Virus record (IMG/VR): IMGVR_UViG_3300035670_000738
Span: 1-35,397 of that record
From: a virus
Reading direction: 5' to 3' (one strand)
DNA: 35,397 nucleotides
How positions within the stretch are numbered: the stretch's first letter is position 1; each line of letters starts with the position of its first letter. The position numbers were made by a program, and so were the translations under genes. Shown here piece after piece: positions 1 through 8,255 of this stretch. The notes under the pieces were generated by a model. The model did not search any database and was not told where the DNA came from. It worked only from the letters and a program-made list of their open reading frames with translations.

Positions 1-11
1 CCCCTCCTAAG
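1..11. repeat. Left copy of 11-bp terminal direct repeat (cos-like end)
   Basis: The first 11 bases, CCCCTCCTAAG, are identical to the last 11 (35387-35397). The large terminase gene begins at 83, the position expected next to a packaging site. Filled-in cohesive ends of a lambda-type phage would produce exactly such a short terminal repeat. An assembly overlap of a circular contig is the alternative, although 11 bases is shorter than common assembler overlaps. Bases 12-82 contain no ORF and no clear promoter, only the ribosome binding site of the next gene. Confidence 0.5.
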
Positions 12-82
12 TGCGGCCGAGGTAGCTCGGAACCTGTTGTTTTTCGTATTCGGACCCCTGGATTGATTTCAGTGGAGCAAGT

Positions 83-2194
83 TTGACCGAGAAAAAGCTC
101 AGCAAGGCGGAATATGACCGCCAATACCACAAGCAGCGGATTGAAAACGCCAATGATGTTGGCGAGCTCCCGGCCATTGTTGACCCGGCCCTGAGGGAGC
201 GGACCCTGGCCAGCCTCGAGACATTCCTGGTTGAGTTCTTTCCCGAGATATTCCCTGACCCGTTTGGGCCGGTCCAGAAATCATCGATTGCCCATGAGCA
301 AAAGGTTTATGAGACCGGCGCGGGGCGCCTCAACAAACTGGAGCCCAGAGGTTACGGCAAATCAACCCGGTCATGCCTGGGGGCCCTGTGGGCGATTCTC
401 AAGGGGGTCCAATCGTTTGTTGTGGTTTGCTGTGACTCAACCGAAAAATCGGATGATTTGCTCAAACTCATCCTAGCAGCGGTGAGCGAGAATGAGAAAC
501 TCCTGGGCTGTTTCCCCGAGCTCTTTTGTTTCCACAAGCTCCAGGGCAATCCCCATCGGGGGCAATATCAGACATTCAAGGGCAAGAAAACCAATGTGAG
601 CATTCGCGGGGATACGATCATGTTTCCCGAGCTCCCGGGGTTCAAATCCTCTGGGGCCATCATTGTTGCTCGGCCGTTTCGCAAAACGCGCGGCAAAAAC
701 ATCAAGGGCAAACGGCCAACGGTTGTGATTCTGGATGATGTGCAATCGAGCGATGATGCGATCAGTGAGACCGCCATCCAGAAAAACCTCAAAACCCTCT
801 ATTCCGATATTGCGTTTCTCGGCTCGAGGAAGCGCCAAATTGCCATCATCAACAATGCCACAATCATTGCCCCTGATGACTATGCCCACAGGCTGAGCAA
901 AAACCGGGCATTTGTCACGGTTCGCTATCGGATGGTTGAGGCCCCGCCCACCAACCTGGAGCTCTGGGAGCAATATCGGGCCATCCGGTCAACCTACAAT
1001 GAGACCATCCCTGGGGATGATGTGCGGGCCAAACAGGCGGCCCTCGAGTTCTACCTGGCCAACCGGCCGGCCATGGATGAGGGCTCGAGGGTGACCTGGG
1101 ACTATGCTTTCAGCCCCTCGGCCTTTCAGGCCTCGACCATTCAGGCGGCCATGGATTTCATTGCCGATTATGGCCAAGAGGCATTCGACTCAGAATGCCA
1201 GAATGACCCCCAGGAAATCAGGCTCGGGGATTTGCAACCTCTCAAGGCCAATGAGGTTGAGCGCCAGGTCAACAAGCTCGGCCGGCTGGTGGTCCCCGAT
1301 GATGCGGACTATGTGACCGGGTTCATTGACATTTCCGAAAAAGTGCTCTGGTGGGCGATGGTGGCCTGGCGCAAATCTGATTTCACAGGCTCAGTGATTG
1401 GCTATGGGGTCTATCCTGAGCAGGGAATCAATTATGTGACCCTGGGGACAGTGAGGCGCACGATTCGCCAGCGGTGGAAAGGGGACTACCCCACAGCCCT
1501 GGCCAACAGCCTCGAGGAATTGGTTGAGAGCATGGCAGGGGAGCTCCAAACCGAAACCGGGGATGTGGTCACAGCCTCGGCCATTGCCATCGATTCAGGC
1601 TGGGGCGAGTTCGCGCCGGATGTTTATAGGTTTTGCCGGCAATCCAAATTCCGGGCCATCCTCAGGCCCTCCAAGGGCATGGGCATTGGTGCCAAGCGCA
1701 ACCCATTAGTTGACCCGCAAATCAGGCCCAAGGGCAAAGAATCAATCGAGGGCCAGTGGAAGTTTGCCAAGACCAAGGCCAAAGTTTTTCTCCTGGCCTA
1801 TGATACCAATTTTTGGAAATCCAAGATTTCAAACGCGCTGAGAATCCCGGCCGGCTCGGCTGGTGGCCTGAGCCTTTATAAGGTTGGCGCCAGCCAGAGC
1901 CACAGAATGATTGCCGAGCAACTCACGGCTGAGCGGCCTGACCGGGTGGAGGCCAATGGCCGGGTGGTTGATGAGTGGTCAACCCTCCCAGGCCGAGACA
2001 ACCATTTTTTCGATTGCGTATGCGGCGCGGGAGTGCTGGCCCATACGCTCGGTTGCCGATTTGTTTCGGCCAGGTCCCAGCCTCCCAGGAATCGCAAAGG
2101 GGAAAACGCGAATCCTGAGCCCTCAAAGGCGGCAGCGGTTAAGGTGCCGAAACCAGTAGGCAAACCGAGGCGGCGCGCTGAGGTCAATTTCTGA
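83..2194 (+). CDS. terL: Terminase large subunit (TerL)
   Basis: This is the packaging motor ATPase and nuclease that pumps DNA through the portal. The start is TTG at 83, with GGAG at 74-77 five bases upstream; no in-frame ATG lies near. Walker A is RGYGKST (residues 89-95) and Walker B is VVILDD (214-219). The C-terminal half has the acidic nuclease-type segments FIDIS and AIDSGWG, and ends with the NHFFDC motif followed by a hydrophobic helix, typical of large terminases. At 703 aa it is on the long side, comparable to the lambda GpA size class. No small terminase is recognisable upstream; either it is unrecognised or the zinc-ribbon gene that follows takes that role. The stop overlaps the next start (TGATG). 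Confidence 0.9.
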   Translation: MTEKKLSKAEYDRQYHKQRIENANDVGELPAIVDPALRERTLASLETFLVEFFPEIFPDPFGPVQKSSIAHEQKVYETGAGRLNKLEPRGYGKSTRSCLGALWAILKGVQSFVVVCCDSTEKSDDLLKLILAAVSENEKLLGCFPELFCFHKLQGNPHRGQYQTFKGKKTNVSIRGDTIMFPELPGFKSSGAIIVARPFRKTRGKNIKGKRPTVVILDDVQSSDDAISETAIQKNLKTLYSDIAFLGSRKRQIAIINNATIIAPDDYAHRLSKNRAFVTVRYRMVEAPPTNLELWEQYRAIRSTYNETIPGDDVRAKQAALEFYLANRPAMDEGSRVTWDYAFSPSAFQASTIQAAMDFIADYGQEAFDSECQNDPQEIRLGDLQPLKANEVERQVNKLGRLVVPDDADYVTGFIDISEKVLWWAMVAWRKSDFTGSVIGYGVYPEQGINYVTLGTVRRTIRQRWKGDYPTALANSLEELVESMAGELQTETGDVVTASAIAIDSGWGEFAPDVYRFCRQSKFRAILRPSKGMGIGAKRNPLVDPQIRPKGKESIEGQWKFAKTKAKVFLLAYDTNFWKSKISNALRIPAGSAGGLSLYKVGASQSHRMIAEQLTAERPDRVEANGRVVDEWSTLPGRDNHFFDCVCGAGVLAHTLGCRFVSARSQPPRNRKGENANPEPSKAAAVKVPKPVGKPRRRAEVNF

Positions 2195-2505
2195 TGGTGC
2201 TAGAAATGGCTGATGAATTTGAAACGGATTTCCTGGAGCAACCTGAGCCTCAAGAGGAATTGGCGGCCAGCGGCAAACCCCTCGGCCGGCCAAAGGGTTC
2301 CAAAACCCGTTCCATCCCGGTTGATGTGATCGCGGCCAGGTGCCCGGCCTGTGGTTCCTCGAGCAAGGGCCATTTGATTGGGTCCCCTCGGCATGAGTTC
2401 ATTTCGGGTGAGCTCAATGGGGTTGTTTATACCTCGATTACCTATCGGCGCTACAAATGCAAATGCGGTCAATTGAGAGTTGAGCGCACATATAATCGGG
2501 CATGA
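2194..2505 (+). CDS. Zinc-ribbon protein following terL
   Basis: This is a 103-aa protein whose start overlaps the terminase stop, so it is translationally coupled. It has two cysteine pairs, CPAC (C50/C53) and CKCG (C89/C91), consistent with a zinc ribbon. An AT-hook-like GRPKGSK (31-37) lies in the acidic N-terminal half. A second ATG at 2206 gives a slightly shorter form. Small zinc-ribbon proteins beside terminase or portal genes occur in other phages (Com-like translational regulators of Mu-type phages are one example), but I cannot assign the function. It could serve as small terminase or packaging regulator by position. Gene call is firm; role is inference. Confidence 0.7.
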   Translation: MVLEMADEFETDFLEQPEPQEELAASGKPLGRPKGSKTRSIPVDVIAARCPACGSSSKGHLIGSPRHEFISGELNGVVYTSITYRRYKCKCGQLRVERTYNRA

Positions 2506-2557
2506 TATAGTTGACTCAAAACTTTATGCCCATTTGCATATTGCAAATTGTGATCAT
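2505..2557 (+). promoter_or_regulatory. Probable regulatory region upstream of the joining-protein/portal genes
   Basis: The 69-bp gap 2506-2574 is AT-richer than its surroundings. It has ATATAGTTGA at 2505-2514 (containing the -35-like TTGACT at 2511-2516), an inverted repeat TTTGCA-TAT-TGCAAA at 2533-2547 and GTGATC at 2550-2555. The first and last elements recur with the same 36-base offset upstream of the protease gene (28750 and 28786). GTTGACTCAA (2510-2519) also recurs exactly in the 14902 promoter. I see no convincing -10 at the usual spacing, so a phage-specific activator site is as likely as a plain sigma70 promoter. Confidence 0.4.
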
Positions 2558-2574
2558 GCCGCAAATATGGGGGC

Positions 2575-2802
2575 ATGAGCACAGCAACCCAGATCGAAAA
2601 ACTCAAAGATGATATTGCCAATCTCGAGCAAATCATCAACACCGGGGCAACTCAGGTTTCTGAGGATGGCCGGGTTACCACGTTTGATCTGGCTCATTGC
2701 CGAAACCGGCTGAGAGAATTGAAAGCAAAGTTGGCCAACCTGCAAAACAAGCGGGTCCCTCGGCCGATGTTTGGGTCCATTGATATTTCGGGGGCCCAAT
2801 GA
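2575..2802 (+). CDS. gpW-like head-tail joining protein
   Basis: This 75-aa protein has two helices around a short turn with the pattern 'NTGATQVSEDGRVTTFDLAH' (residues 22-41) and a charged coiled segment RNRLRELKAKLANLQ. This matches the small lambda gpW-type proteins found just before portal genes, which bind the connector and let tails attach. The protein is normal size for the family. The G-run upstream is very close to the ATG, so the ribosome binding site is unusual. The stop overlaps the portal start (ATGAG at 2799). Identification rests on length, pattern and position. Confidence 0.75.
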   Translation: MSTATQIEKLKDDIANLEQIINTGATQVSEDGRVTTFDLAHCRNRLRELKAKLANLQNKRVPRPMFGSIDISGAQ

Positions 2803-4226
2803 GTTTGATTTCCCGGCTCTCAAAGGTGATTGGTTTCGCCTCTGGCTCAACCTCGGGCTATGATGCGGCCAAGACAACCAGCCGAAAGCGGCAGCCCTCC
2901 AACAATCTGGGCGCTGAGGATACCATCCTCAAGAATTCTGACCGGCGCCTGGTGGTTGCCAGCGCTCGGGATGTGCGGCGCAATTTCGCGGTTGCGCGGT
3001 GGGCCATCAACAAGCATTTGGATTTTGTTGTGAGCCACAATTTCCGGTCCAGGAGCGGGGACCGGGATTTTGACCGGCGCCTCGAGAAATTTGTTGAGCG
3101 GATTTGTGAGGCTGACAAATTCGATGTTTCGGGGCGTCATCCCCATCGGCGTTTCATGCGAATGATGGAGGCGGCCCGGACTGTTGATGGGGACATTTTG
3201 GCGGTCAAGGTTTCTGGCGGCTACCTCCAGGCCATTGAGGGTGATCGCATTCGAGATGGCGGTTTCAAAACTGGGACCGATGAAACCTGGGTCCATGGCC
3301 TCAAGATTGGTTCGGCTGGTGAGGTTTCCAAATTCGCCATCCACAAGCGGACAGGCCAAAACCAGTTTGAGTTTGAGCGAATCGTCACAGCGCCTCGAGC
3401 CATTTGGTTTGGCTATTTCGACAGGTTCGACCAATACCGAGGGGTCCCCTTAATCACGAGCGCGATCAATACGCTCCTGGGGCTTTATGACGGTTTTGAT
3501 TATGCCCTGGCCAAAAGCAAGATTGCCCAACTGTTTGCCCTTTCAATCTACCGCCAGGCCGAGACCGATTGGGGCGGGGGTGTTGGGGATGAGGATGATG
3601 AGAACAGCAGCGGCTCGGCAACCAAAGATTACAACATTGATTTCAGCAAGGGCCCCATTTTCCTGGATTTGAATGATGGCGAGCGGGCCGAGTTCCTCGA
3701 GAGCAACTCCCCAGGGACCGCAACGGCAGAGTTTTGGCAAACTCTCATTTCGGTTTCGCTCAAGAGCCTGGACATTCCTTTCAGTTTTTATGATGAGGCC
3801 TACACCAATTTTTTTGGTGCGAAATCAGCGCTGATTTTGTATCAGAAATCGGCCAAAGAAAAACAACGGGATGTGCGGGAGTTCAACAATAAATGGCTCA
3901 AGTGGCGTTTGAGCCTGGCCATTTTGGATGGTGAATTTGAGGCCCCTGTTGGCTATGACCCTGGGGCCATGCTGTGGCAATGGATACCTGAGGGCGTTCC
4001 CTGGTGGAATCCGAAAGACGAAATCAGCGCCAACATTGCGGCCATTGAGGCCGGATTGAAAACCAGGTCAGAGGTTCGGACTGAGGCCTATGGTGATGAC
4101 TGGCGTGATGTGATTGATGAGTTGGCCGAAGAAAAGAAATACATGGATGAGCGGGGCATTGTTCCCGTTTCCAACAACACGGCAAACCAGGCAGCACAGC
4201 AGGAGCCTCAAAACGATGGCCAGTAA
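2799..4226 (+). CDS. Portal protein, lambda-type
   Basis: The portal forms the dodecameric ring at the capsid vertex through which DNA enters and to which the tail joins. The 475-aa sequence has the lambda-portal-family signature: a DGDILAVKV segment, a LQAIEGDRIRD stretch (the family's 'IepdRI' region), then FDQYRGVPLI, where the family has 'RGvp', followed by a long helix. The C-terminal tail is Gln/Asn rich, ending NTANQAAQQEPQN. It lies directly after the joining protein and overlaps the start of the protease gene by 11 bases, the standard head-gene order. Confidence 0.88.
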   Translation: MSLISRLSKVIGFASGSTSGYDAAKTTSRKRQPSNNLGAEDTILKNSDRRLVVASARDVRRNFAVARWAINKHLDFVVSHNFRSRSGDRDFDRRLEKFVERICEADKFDVSGRHPHRRFMRMMEAARTVDGDILAVKVSGGYLQAIEGDRIRDGGFKTGTDETWVHGLKIGSAGEVSKFAIHKRTGQNQFEFERIVTAPRAIWFGYFDRFDQYRGVPLITSAINTLLGLYDGFDYALAKSKIAQLFALSIYRQAETDWGGGVGDEDDENSSGSATKDYNIDFSKGPIFLDLNDGERAEFLESNSPGTATAEFWQTLISVSLKSLDIPFSFYDEAYTNFFGAKSALILYQKSAKEKQRDVREFNNKWLKWRLSLAILDGEFEAPVGYDPGAMLWQWIPEGVPWWNPKDEISANIAAIEAGLKTRSEVRTEAYGDDWRDVIDELAEEKKYMDERGIVPVSNNTANQAAQQEPQNDGQ

Positions 4227-5493
4227 AAACGGATTGAGAAACGCGCCGGTTTATTTTCGGGGCACAGTGGCCAAGGGCCTCCAGGCTGGCAACAAAGGCC
4301 AAGCCATTGAGCCCGATGGCGGCCGGTTTGGCGCGGGGTTCATTCCCGGGGTTGCGGTGATTACTCGAGGGGAGGCGCTCGGCCATGGGATGTGGGCAGA
4401 TCGGGAGTTCATCGCCCAGGTTGACGCGGCCCTCAAGGCTGAGGCCCAGGGTGTGAAATCACGATACACCCATCCCGATATGAGCGGGGATGCCCTGGCC
4501 AAGGGCCTCGGCCGGATGACCTTGGCCGAGAGCTCGAGCCCTGATGTTGTGCGGGCTGATTTGCACATTTGGAAATCGGCACGAAACAGCCCCGATGGTG
4601 ATATGGGGGCCCATGTGCTCGAGCGAGCGGCAGAGGACCCGGCAAGTTTTGGTGCCTCAATCAGTTTTTTCCATGACCCCCAGGCCGAAACCGAGTTTCT
4701 GTTGGCCCATGGTGCGACTGTTGACAGGAACGGTTGGGTTGACACCAGCGGTTTCAAGAGCCCTGACCCGGACAACATCAACAATTTGCCCCATGTGCGA
4801 TTGGCCAAGCTCAGGGCCATCGATGTGGTTGATGACCCAGCGGCCAACCCCGATGGGCTCTTTCACAGGGATGAGACATTTCAGGAGGCCGAGGCGCTCC
4901 TGGCGTATGTGATCGGTGAGACGAAAGGACCCAAGCCCGAGTTAGTCAAACTCGGGGTTGACCCTGACCGGGCCAGCGGGTTCATCAAACGATTTTTGGC
5001 AACCAGAGGACTTTCAATAATGAAGGCAAAAAACATCGGCCGGTTTGCTGAGGGCAACACCAGTGAAGCGGCAGAGGAAACGGTTGCTGTGGCTGAGGCT
5101 GCGGGGGATGTTGAAACCCCGGTTGCTGAGGTTGTGGCAAGTGATGAGCAAGAGGAAACCGAGGCTCATGAGCCTGGCAACAGCAATGTTGTCACAACCC
5201 GGGTGGTTGCCGAGCTCGGCGTTGACCCTCGGGCCGAGGTCAAGCGCTACATTGCGGCATTTGGTGCCCAGGGTGGTGAGTGGTATGCCGAGGGCCTGAG
5301 TTTCGAGCAATGTTTCCAAAAGCGCCTCGAGCAATTGAGCGCTGAGAATGCCGGCCTGCGCAAGCGCCTGGAGCTCTCTCAGGAGAGCGAGCCATCAGCC
5401 CTTTCCCAGGGTGGCGCCGACAAGCCCGGCAAAAAGCGGGCTGGATTTTCCAGCAAGCTCAAGATCCAAGGGGTTGCACAGCCCCAAGAGTAG
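4216..5493 (+). CDS. Capsid maturation protease fused to scaffold
   Basis: Start chosen at ATG 4216 with AGGAG at 4201-4205; the upstream extension only shadows the portal. The protein is 425 aa. Residues about 75-155 look like a prohead protease of the herpesvirus-assemblin-like class, with candidate catalytic His86 in YTHPD and Ser148 in FGASISF. The rest is a low-complexity acidic region rich in Glu, Ala and Val (about 285-335) and a C-terminal coiled coil (LEQLSAENAGLRKRLEL), the composition of a scaffold. The protease would cleave scaffold and capsid after prohead assembly. An in-frame internal start at 5020 probably makes the scaffold alone, as lambda C/Nu3 does. Confidence 0.82.
   Translation: MASKNGLRNAPVYFRGTVAKGLQAGNKGQAIEPDGGRFGAGFIPGVAVITRGEALGHGMWADREFIAQVDAALKAEAQGVKSRYTHPDMSGDALAKGLGRMTLAESSSPDVVRADLHIWKSARNSPDGDMGAHVLERAAEDPASFGASISFFHDPQAETEFLLAHGATVDRNGWVDTSGFKSPDPDNINNLPHVRLAKLRAIDVVDDPAANPDGLFHRDETFQEAEALLAYVIGETKGPKPELVKLGVDPDRASGFIKRFLATRGLSIMKAKNIGRFAEGNTSEAAEETVAVAEAAGDVETPVAEVVASDEQEETEAHEPGNSNVVTTRVVAELGVDPRAEVKRYIAAFGAQGGEWYAEGLSFEQCFQKRLEQLSAENAGLRKRLELSQESEPSALSQGGADKPGKKRAGFSSKLKIQGVAQPQE
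5020..5493 (+). CDS. Internal in-frame scaffold start within the protease gene
   Basis: ATG at 5020 is residue 269 of the protease/scaffold ORF. It is preceded by AGAGGA at 5005-5010, nine bases upstream, and by ACTTTCAATA. The product would be 157 aa, starting MKAKNIGRFAEG, and would contain only the acidic linker and the C-terminal coiled coil. Producing a free scaffold from an internal start in the protease gene is known for lambda (C and Nu3). The ribosome site is seen; expression is inferred. Confidence 0.6.
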   Translation: MKAKNIGRFAEGNTSEAAEETVAVAEAAGDVETPVAEVVASDEQEETEAHEPGNSNVVTTRVVAELGVDPRAEVKRYIAAFGAQGGEWYAEGLSFEQCFQKRLEQLSAENAGLRKRLELSQESEPSALSQGGADKPGKKRAGFSSKLKIQGVAQPQE

Positions 5494-5561
5494 CAAAAAC
5501 AGCCTGAGCGTTTCAGCAGTTTCCAGCAACAAGCAATTTCCACAATTCGGAGTTTTTTACC

Positions 5562-6497
5562 ATGGCGGATGATCCTTTTGTATTGGCTGATTTCGTGGGC
5601 GATGCCCTCGATTTGAGCCCTGCCCAGGTTACTGACTTGAGCCTGGCGGCCCCTTTCCTGATGGCCCTCCCAATGACTCCCTCGAGCAATGGGACAGCCC
5701 ACAAGTACGTTAAGGAAACCGGCGCCCCTGTGGTTGGTTTTCGTGATGTGAATGCCGGCCGGGAATTTGATTCCTCGGCTGATACGGTTGTGACCGTCAA
5801 CCTCAAGATTCTCGATTTTTCCTGGCTGGTTGACTATGCCCTGGCCAAGGCCTGGCGCAAGGGTGGAGCCCAGGCCCTCATTGCCCGGGAAGGTTTGCGG
5901 CATTTGAAGGCGGCATTTTTCGAGTTTGAGAAGCAAATCATTTATGGGACTGGCAACGCGGCTGGCGGTTTCGCGGGCCTCATTGACAATGCCCAACTCG
6001 ATGCCCTGGCTGACGCCATGGTTGTGAATGCTGGCGGCACTACCGCAAACACAGCCTCGAGTTGCTTCCTGATTCGCGCCGGTGAAGATGCAATGTCAGC
6101 GGTGATGATTGAGGACAACCCGATTGAGCTCGGGGAAACCGTGGTCATTGATGCAACCGATGGGGATGGCAAGCATTACCCAGCCTATTACACCCCTGCC
6201 TCTACCTGGTGCGGGATGCAAATTGGCGGCGCTTACGATGTTTGCCGAATCGCCAACCTGACTGCCGACAGCGGCAAGGGTTTGACCGATGCCCTCATTT
6301 ATGAGGCGATGAGCAAGTTCCCGGGCGGCCGGGTCCCCACCCACATCGTGATGAATCGGCGCAGCCAGGAGCAATTGCGGAAATCGCGCACAGCGACCAA
6401 CGCAACCGGCGCAGCGGCTCCCATCCCCCGAGAGGTTGAAGGGGTGCCCATCATTGTGACCGAGGCCATTTCGACAACCGAAGCTCTCGAAACCTAA
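5562..6497 (+). CDS. Major capsid protein
   Basis: This 311-aa protein follows the protease/scaffold gene after a 68-bp gap. The start ATG 5562 has CGGAG upstream. Features match HK97-fold capsid subunits of siphoviruses: a helical N-terminus, a YVKETGAPVVGFRDVNAG segment where the E-loop should lie, a long helix around ALIAREGLRHLKAAFFEFEK followed by IIYGTG, a central HIVMNRRSQEQLRK segment, and a C-terminal end EGVPIIVTEAISTTEAL that is common to such proteins. It forms the icosahedral shell. No cleaved N-terminal delta domain is obvious, in line with a separate scaffold. A terminator-like hairpin follows about 50 bases after the stop. Confidence 0.85.
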   Translation: MADDPFVLADFVGDALDLSPAQVTDLSLAAPFLMALPMTPSSNGTAHKYVKETGAPVVGFRDVNAGREFDSSADTVVTVNLKILDFSWLVDYALAKAWRKGGAQALIAREGLRHLKAAFFEFEKQIIYGTGNAAGGFAGLIDNAQLDALADAMVVNAGGTTANTASSCFLIRAGEDAMSAVMIEDNPIELGETVVIDATDGDGKHYPAYYTPASTWCGMQIGGAYDVCRIANLTADSGKGLTDALIYEAMSKFPGGRVPTHIVMNRRSQEQLRKSRTATNATGAAAPIPREVEGVPIIVTEAISTTEALET

Positions 6498-6514
6498 TTG
6501 GCTAATTGAGAGCA

Positions 6515-6901
6515 ATGGCAACACCTGTTGACAGAGCGACAAGCGCGGCCCGCCAGGGGCAAAAATCCCTGGCGGGGCGTTTTGTCATTCTCAAACGGTT
6601 TGTTGACGGAGTGGCGGCAACCGGCAGAGCATTGGCCACAGTTGGGGAAACCCGGGCTGATGAGTTTGTTGAGGGTGGCGCGGTGGTTTTGACCCGGTTT
6701 CGGGATTACCTCATTGACGTTTCAGATTATGTGATTGCGGGGGAGGAAACCGAGCCCTCAATTGACGATCAAATCATTGAGACCATTGACGGGGTTTCGG
6801 TGACATTCCAGGTTTTGCCAACCCCAGGGAGCGCCGGCGTTCGGCACAGTGACCGGGCCAGGCAGGTTTGGCGGCTACACACCAGGCAGGTTTCAGAATA
6901 A
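6515..6901 (+). CDS. Head completion / neck protein (putative)
   Basis: This 128-aa protein directly follows the major capsid gene, where the head-tail connector or head closure protein is expected. The C-terminal half is a predicted beta domain: DYLIDVSDYVIAG, then P..DQIIETIDGVSVTFQVLP, ending VWRLHTRQ, a pattern I know from small neck proteins. ATG 6515 is preferred over TTG 6506; neither has a strong ribosome site. The first codons overlap a strong hairpin (6549-6576). GTG 6611 is a later in-frame alternative. The stop overlaps the next start (TAATG). Confidence 0.6.
   Translation: MATPVDRATSAARQGQKSLAGRFVILKRFVDGVAATGRALATVGETRADEFVEGGAVVLTRFRDYLIDVSDYVIAGEETEPSIDDQIIETIDGVSVTFQVLPTPGSAGVRHSDRARQVWRLHTRQVSE
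6549..6584 (+). terminator. Terminator-like hairpin after the capsid gene, inside the next ORF
   Basis: A perfect 10-bp stem pairs CCCGCCAGGG (6549-6558) with CCCTGGCGGG (6567-6576), around an 8-base loop rich in A. It is followed by GCGTTTTGT. This has the form of an intrinsic terminator or attenuator 50 bases downstream of the capsid stop. It would set high capsid mRNA relative to the tail genes. Unusually it lies within the first codons of the neighbouring ORF. Confidence 0.55.
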
Positions 6902-7446
6902 TGGGATACCGTCGCGGCGCCTCAACCAGAATTGCCAGCGCATTGTTGGGCCTACTCAACAACGGTTCTGCCCCTTATTGGAGCCAATCAGGGGAAACCT
7001 CCTGGGGCTCAACCATCGCATTTTCGAGGGGCGCAATGCCCGAGCTCGACAAGCGCGAATTGACAACGGCCAAGGGGGTGATCATCCCAGCGGCCATTGA
7101 GGGGACCGAATCAGACCGAGGGGCCACAGAGTATTTTGACATTACCATTGCGGTGGGCATTTCCAAAAATGTTGGGACCCAGGCCCAGGGCCGAGAGGGT
7201 GAGATTGATGACCTGGTTTCCCTGGTTGAACAGGTCCAGGATTTCATCAGTTGGGACAGCCAACAGGTTTTGACCTTGCCAGCGGTGGTTGATGGGGCCC
7301 TGGCAGAAATTCAGCCAGCGCATACGGCGCGGCTGTTGCTCCCATTTTCAAACAGCCCGATTTTCGATCCACAGTTGTTGAGGAGTGAGGGGGTTTTCCT
7401 CTCGGTCACAAATTTCATTTACCATTTTGAGACAATAAGGGGCTGA
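6901..7446 (+). CDS. Tail terminator / completion protein (putative)
   Basis: Start at ATG 6901, overlapping the upstream stop (TAATG), giving 181 aa. The sequence begins MGYRRGASTRIASALLGLL and continues with alternating beta and helical segments, including EYFDITIAVGI, a helix around DDLVSLVEQVQDFIS, and a C-terminal strand FLSVTNFIYHFE. By position between the neck protein and the tail tube gene it should be the tail terminator that caps the tube and joins it to the head. I do not recognise a specific family motif. Confidence 0.55.
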   Translation: MGYRRGASTRIASALLGLLNNGSAPYWSQSGETSWGSTIAFSRGAMPELDKRELTTAKGVIIPAAIEGTESDRGATEYFDITIAVGISKNVGTQAQGREGEIDDLVSLVEQVQDFISWDSQQVLTLPAVVDGALAEIQPAHTARLLLPFSNSPIFDPQLLRSEGVFLSVTNFIYHFETIRG

Positions 7447-7447
7447 T

Positions 7448-7921
7448 ATGCCAACCACATTTTGCAGCGATTCGAGCGGCCGGGATGCAAAGCTCTATTA
7501 CAACTCAGGGACGGTGGCCAGCCCAACCTGGGTTGAGATCAAAGAGGCCCGGGATTTGTCCATGCCCATGACTGCCGAGAGCTATGACGACTCGGACAGG
7601 TCAACCGCAATCAAGCTGTTTGGCGCTGGCGGGATTGAAGTTTCCATCAGCGGCAAACTCAGCTACCGCAACGGCAACGCCAATTGTGAGACCATTCGGG
7701 ATTTGTTTTTCAGCCGATGCGCGGCTGAGTTTGCCCTGATGGACGGCCCAATTGCAACCTCGGGCTCGGAAGGGTTCCGGGGTGGTTTCAAGGTGTTCAC
7801 CAACTCCCATGAGTTCCCCCTGGCCGATGGCATGACCGTTGACATTGAGCTCAAGCCAGCCTATTTCGAGAATGGCTCAGGGACTCAAGTTTTGCCAGCC
7901 TGGTACACGGTTGGCAGCTAA
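7448..7921 (+). CDS. Major tail tube protein
   Basis: This is a 157-aa beta-rich protein. The early LYYNSGTVASPTWVEIKEA and late FKVFTNSHEFPLADGMTVDIEL segments match the tail-tube family seen in many siphoviruses, where the subunits stack into the hollow tube. The gene precedes the tail chaperone pair and the tape measure gene, as expected. Its first 18 bases are identical to the first 18 of the gene at 11525, so both proteins begin MPTTFC. Start ATG 7448 with AAGGGG upstream. Confidence 0.8.
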   Translation: MPTTFCSDSSGRDAKLYYNSGTVASPTWVEIKEARDLSMPMTAESYDDSDRSTAIKLFGAGGIEVSISGKLSYRNGNANCETIRDLFFSRCAAEFALMDGPIATSGSEGFRGGFKVFTNSHEFPLADGMTVDIELKPAYFENGSGTQVLPAWYTVGS

Positions 7922-8015
7922 TCAATCTTTCGTTTCGGGCTGGCCATCAGGGGGAGCGATCCTCCTGGTGGCCTTTCCCGATTCACATATCCAGTTTTCA
8001 GCCGAGAAACGAAAA

Positions 8016-8255
8016 ATGAGCAACATGAGTTTGGATGCGCTCGAGCTATTTGCCCAAAAGCTCAAGCAGTTGACCCCCTGGCCTGACAACCAGGAGGTTT
8101 TCATCAATGCCCGGGATTTGGTGGCGTTCGGTGTTGAGGTTCCCGAGGGGACCCCACCAGGCCGGCCAATGCCCATCACTGTTGGCGCTCTGCGGGCCCT
8201 GACCCCGAGCTCCCCATTGCCTGAAATCGATGATGGTTGCGAGGGGTGCCAATGA
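8016..8255 (+). CDS. Small protein between tail tube and tail chaperone genes
   Basis: This is a 79-aa protein starting at ATG 8016; a second ATG sits at 8025. The longer reading upstream shadows the tail tube gene. Residues 1-20 (LDALELFAQKLKQLTP) form an amphipathic helix, and the C-terminus ends acidic with two cysteines (DDGCEGCQ). The stop overlaps the next start (ATGA), so it is coupled to the chaperone. I do not recognise a family. Position suggests tail assembly or a regulator of chaperone level. Confidence 0.6.
   Translation: MSNMSLDALELFAQKLKQLTPWPDNQEVFINARDLVAFGVEVPEGTPPGRPMPITVGALRALTPSSPLPEIDDGCEGCQ

Noticed and set aside
2847-3434. 195-codon minus-strand ORF opposite the portal gene
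   Set aside because: Shadow of the portal coding sequence, with no family pattern and no upstream signals.
4114-4215. Upstream extension of the protease ORF
   Set aside because: The first 34 codons overlap the portal gene and are unlike any protease; ATG 4216 has a ribosome site.
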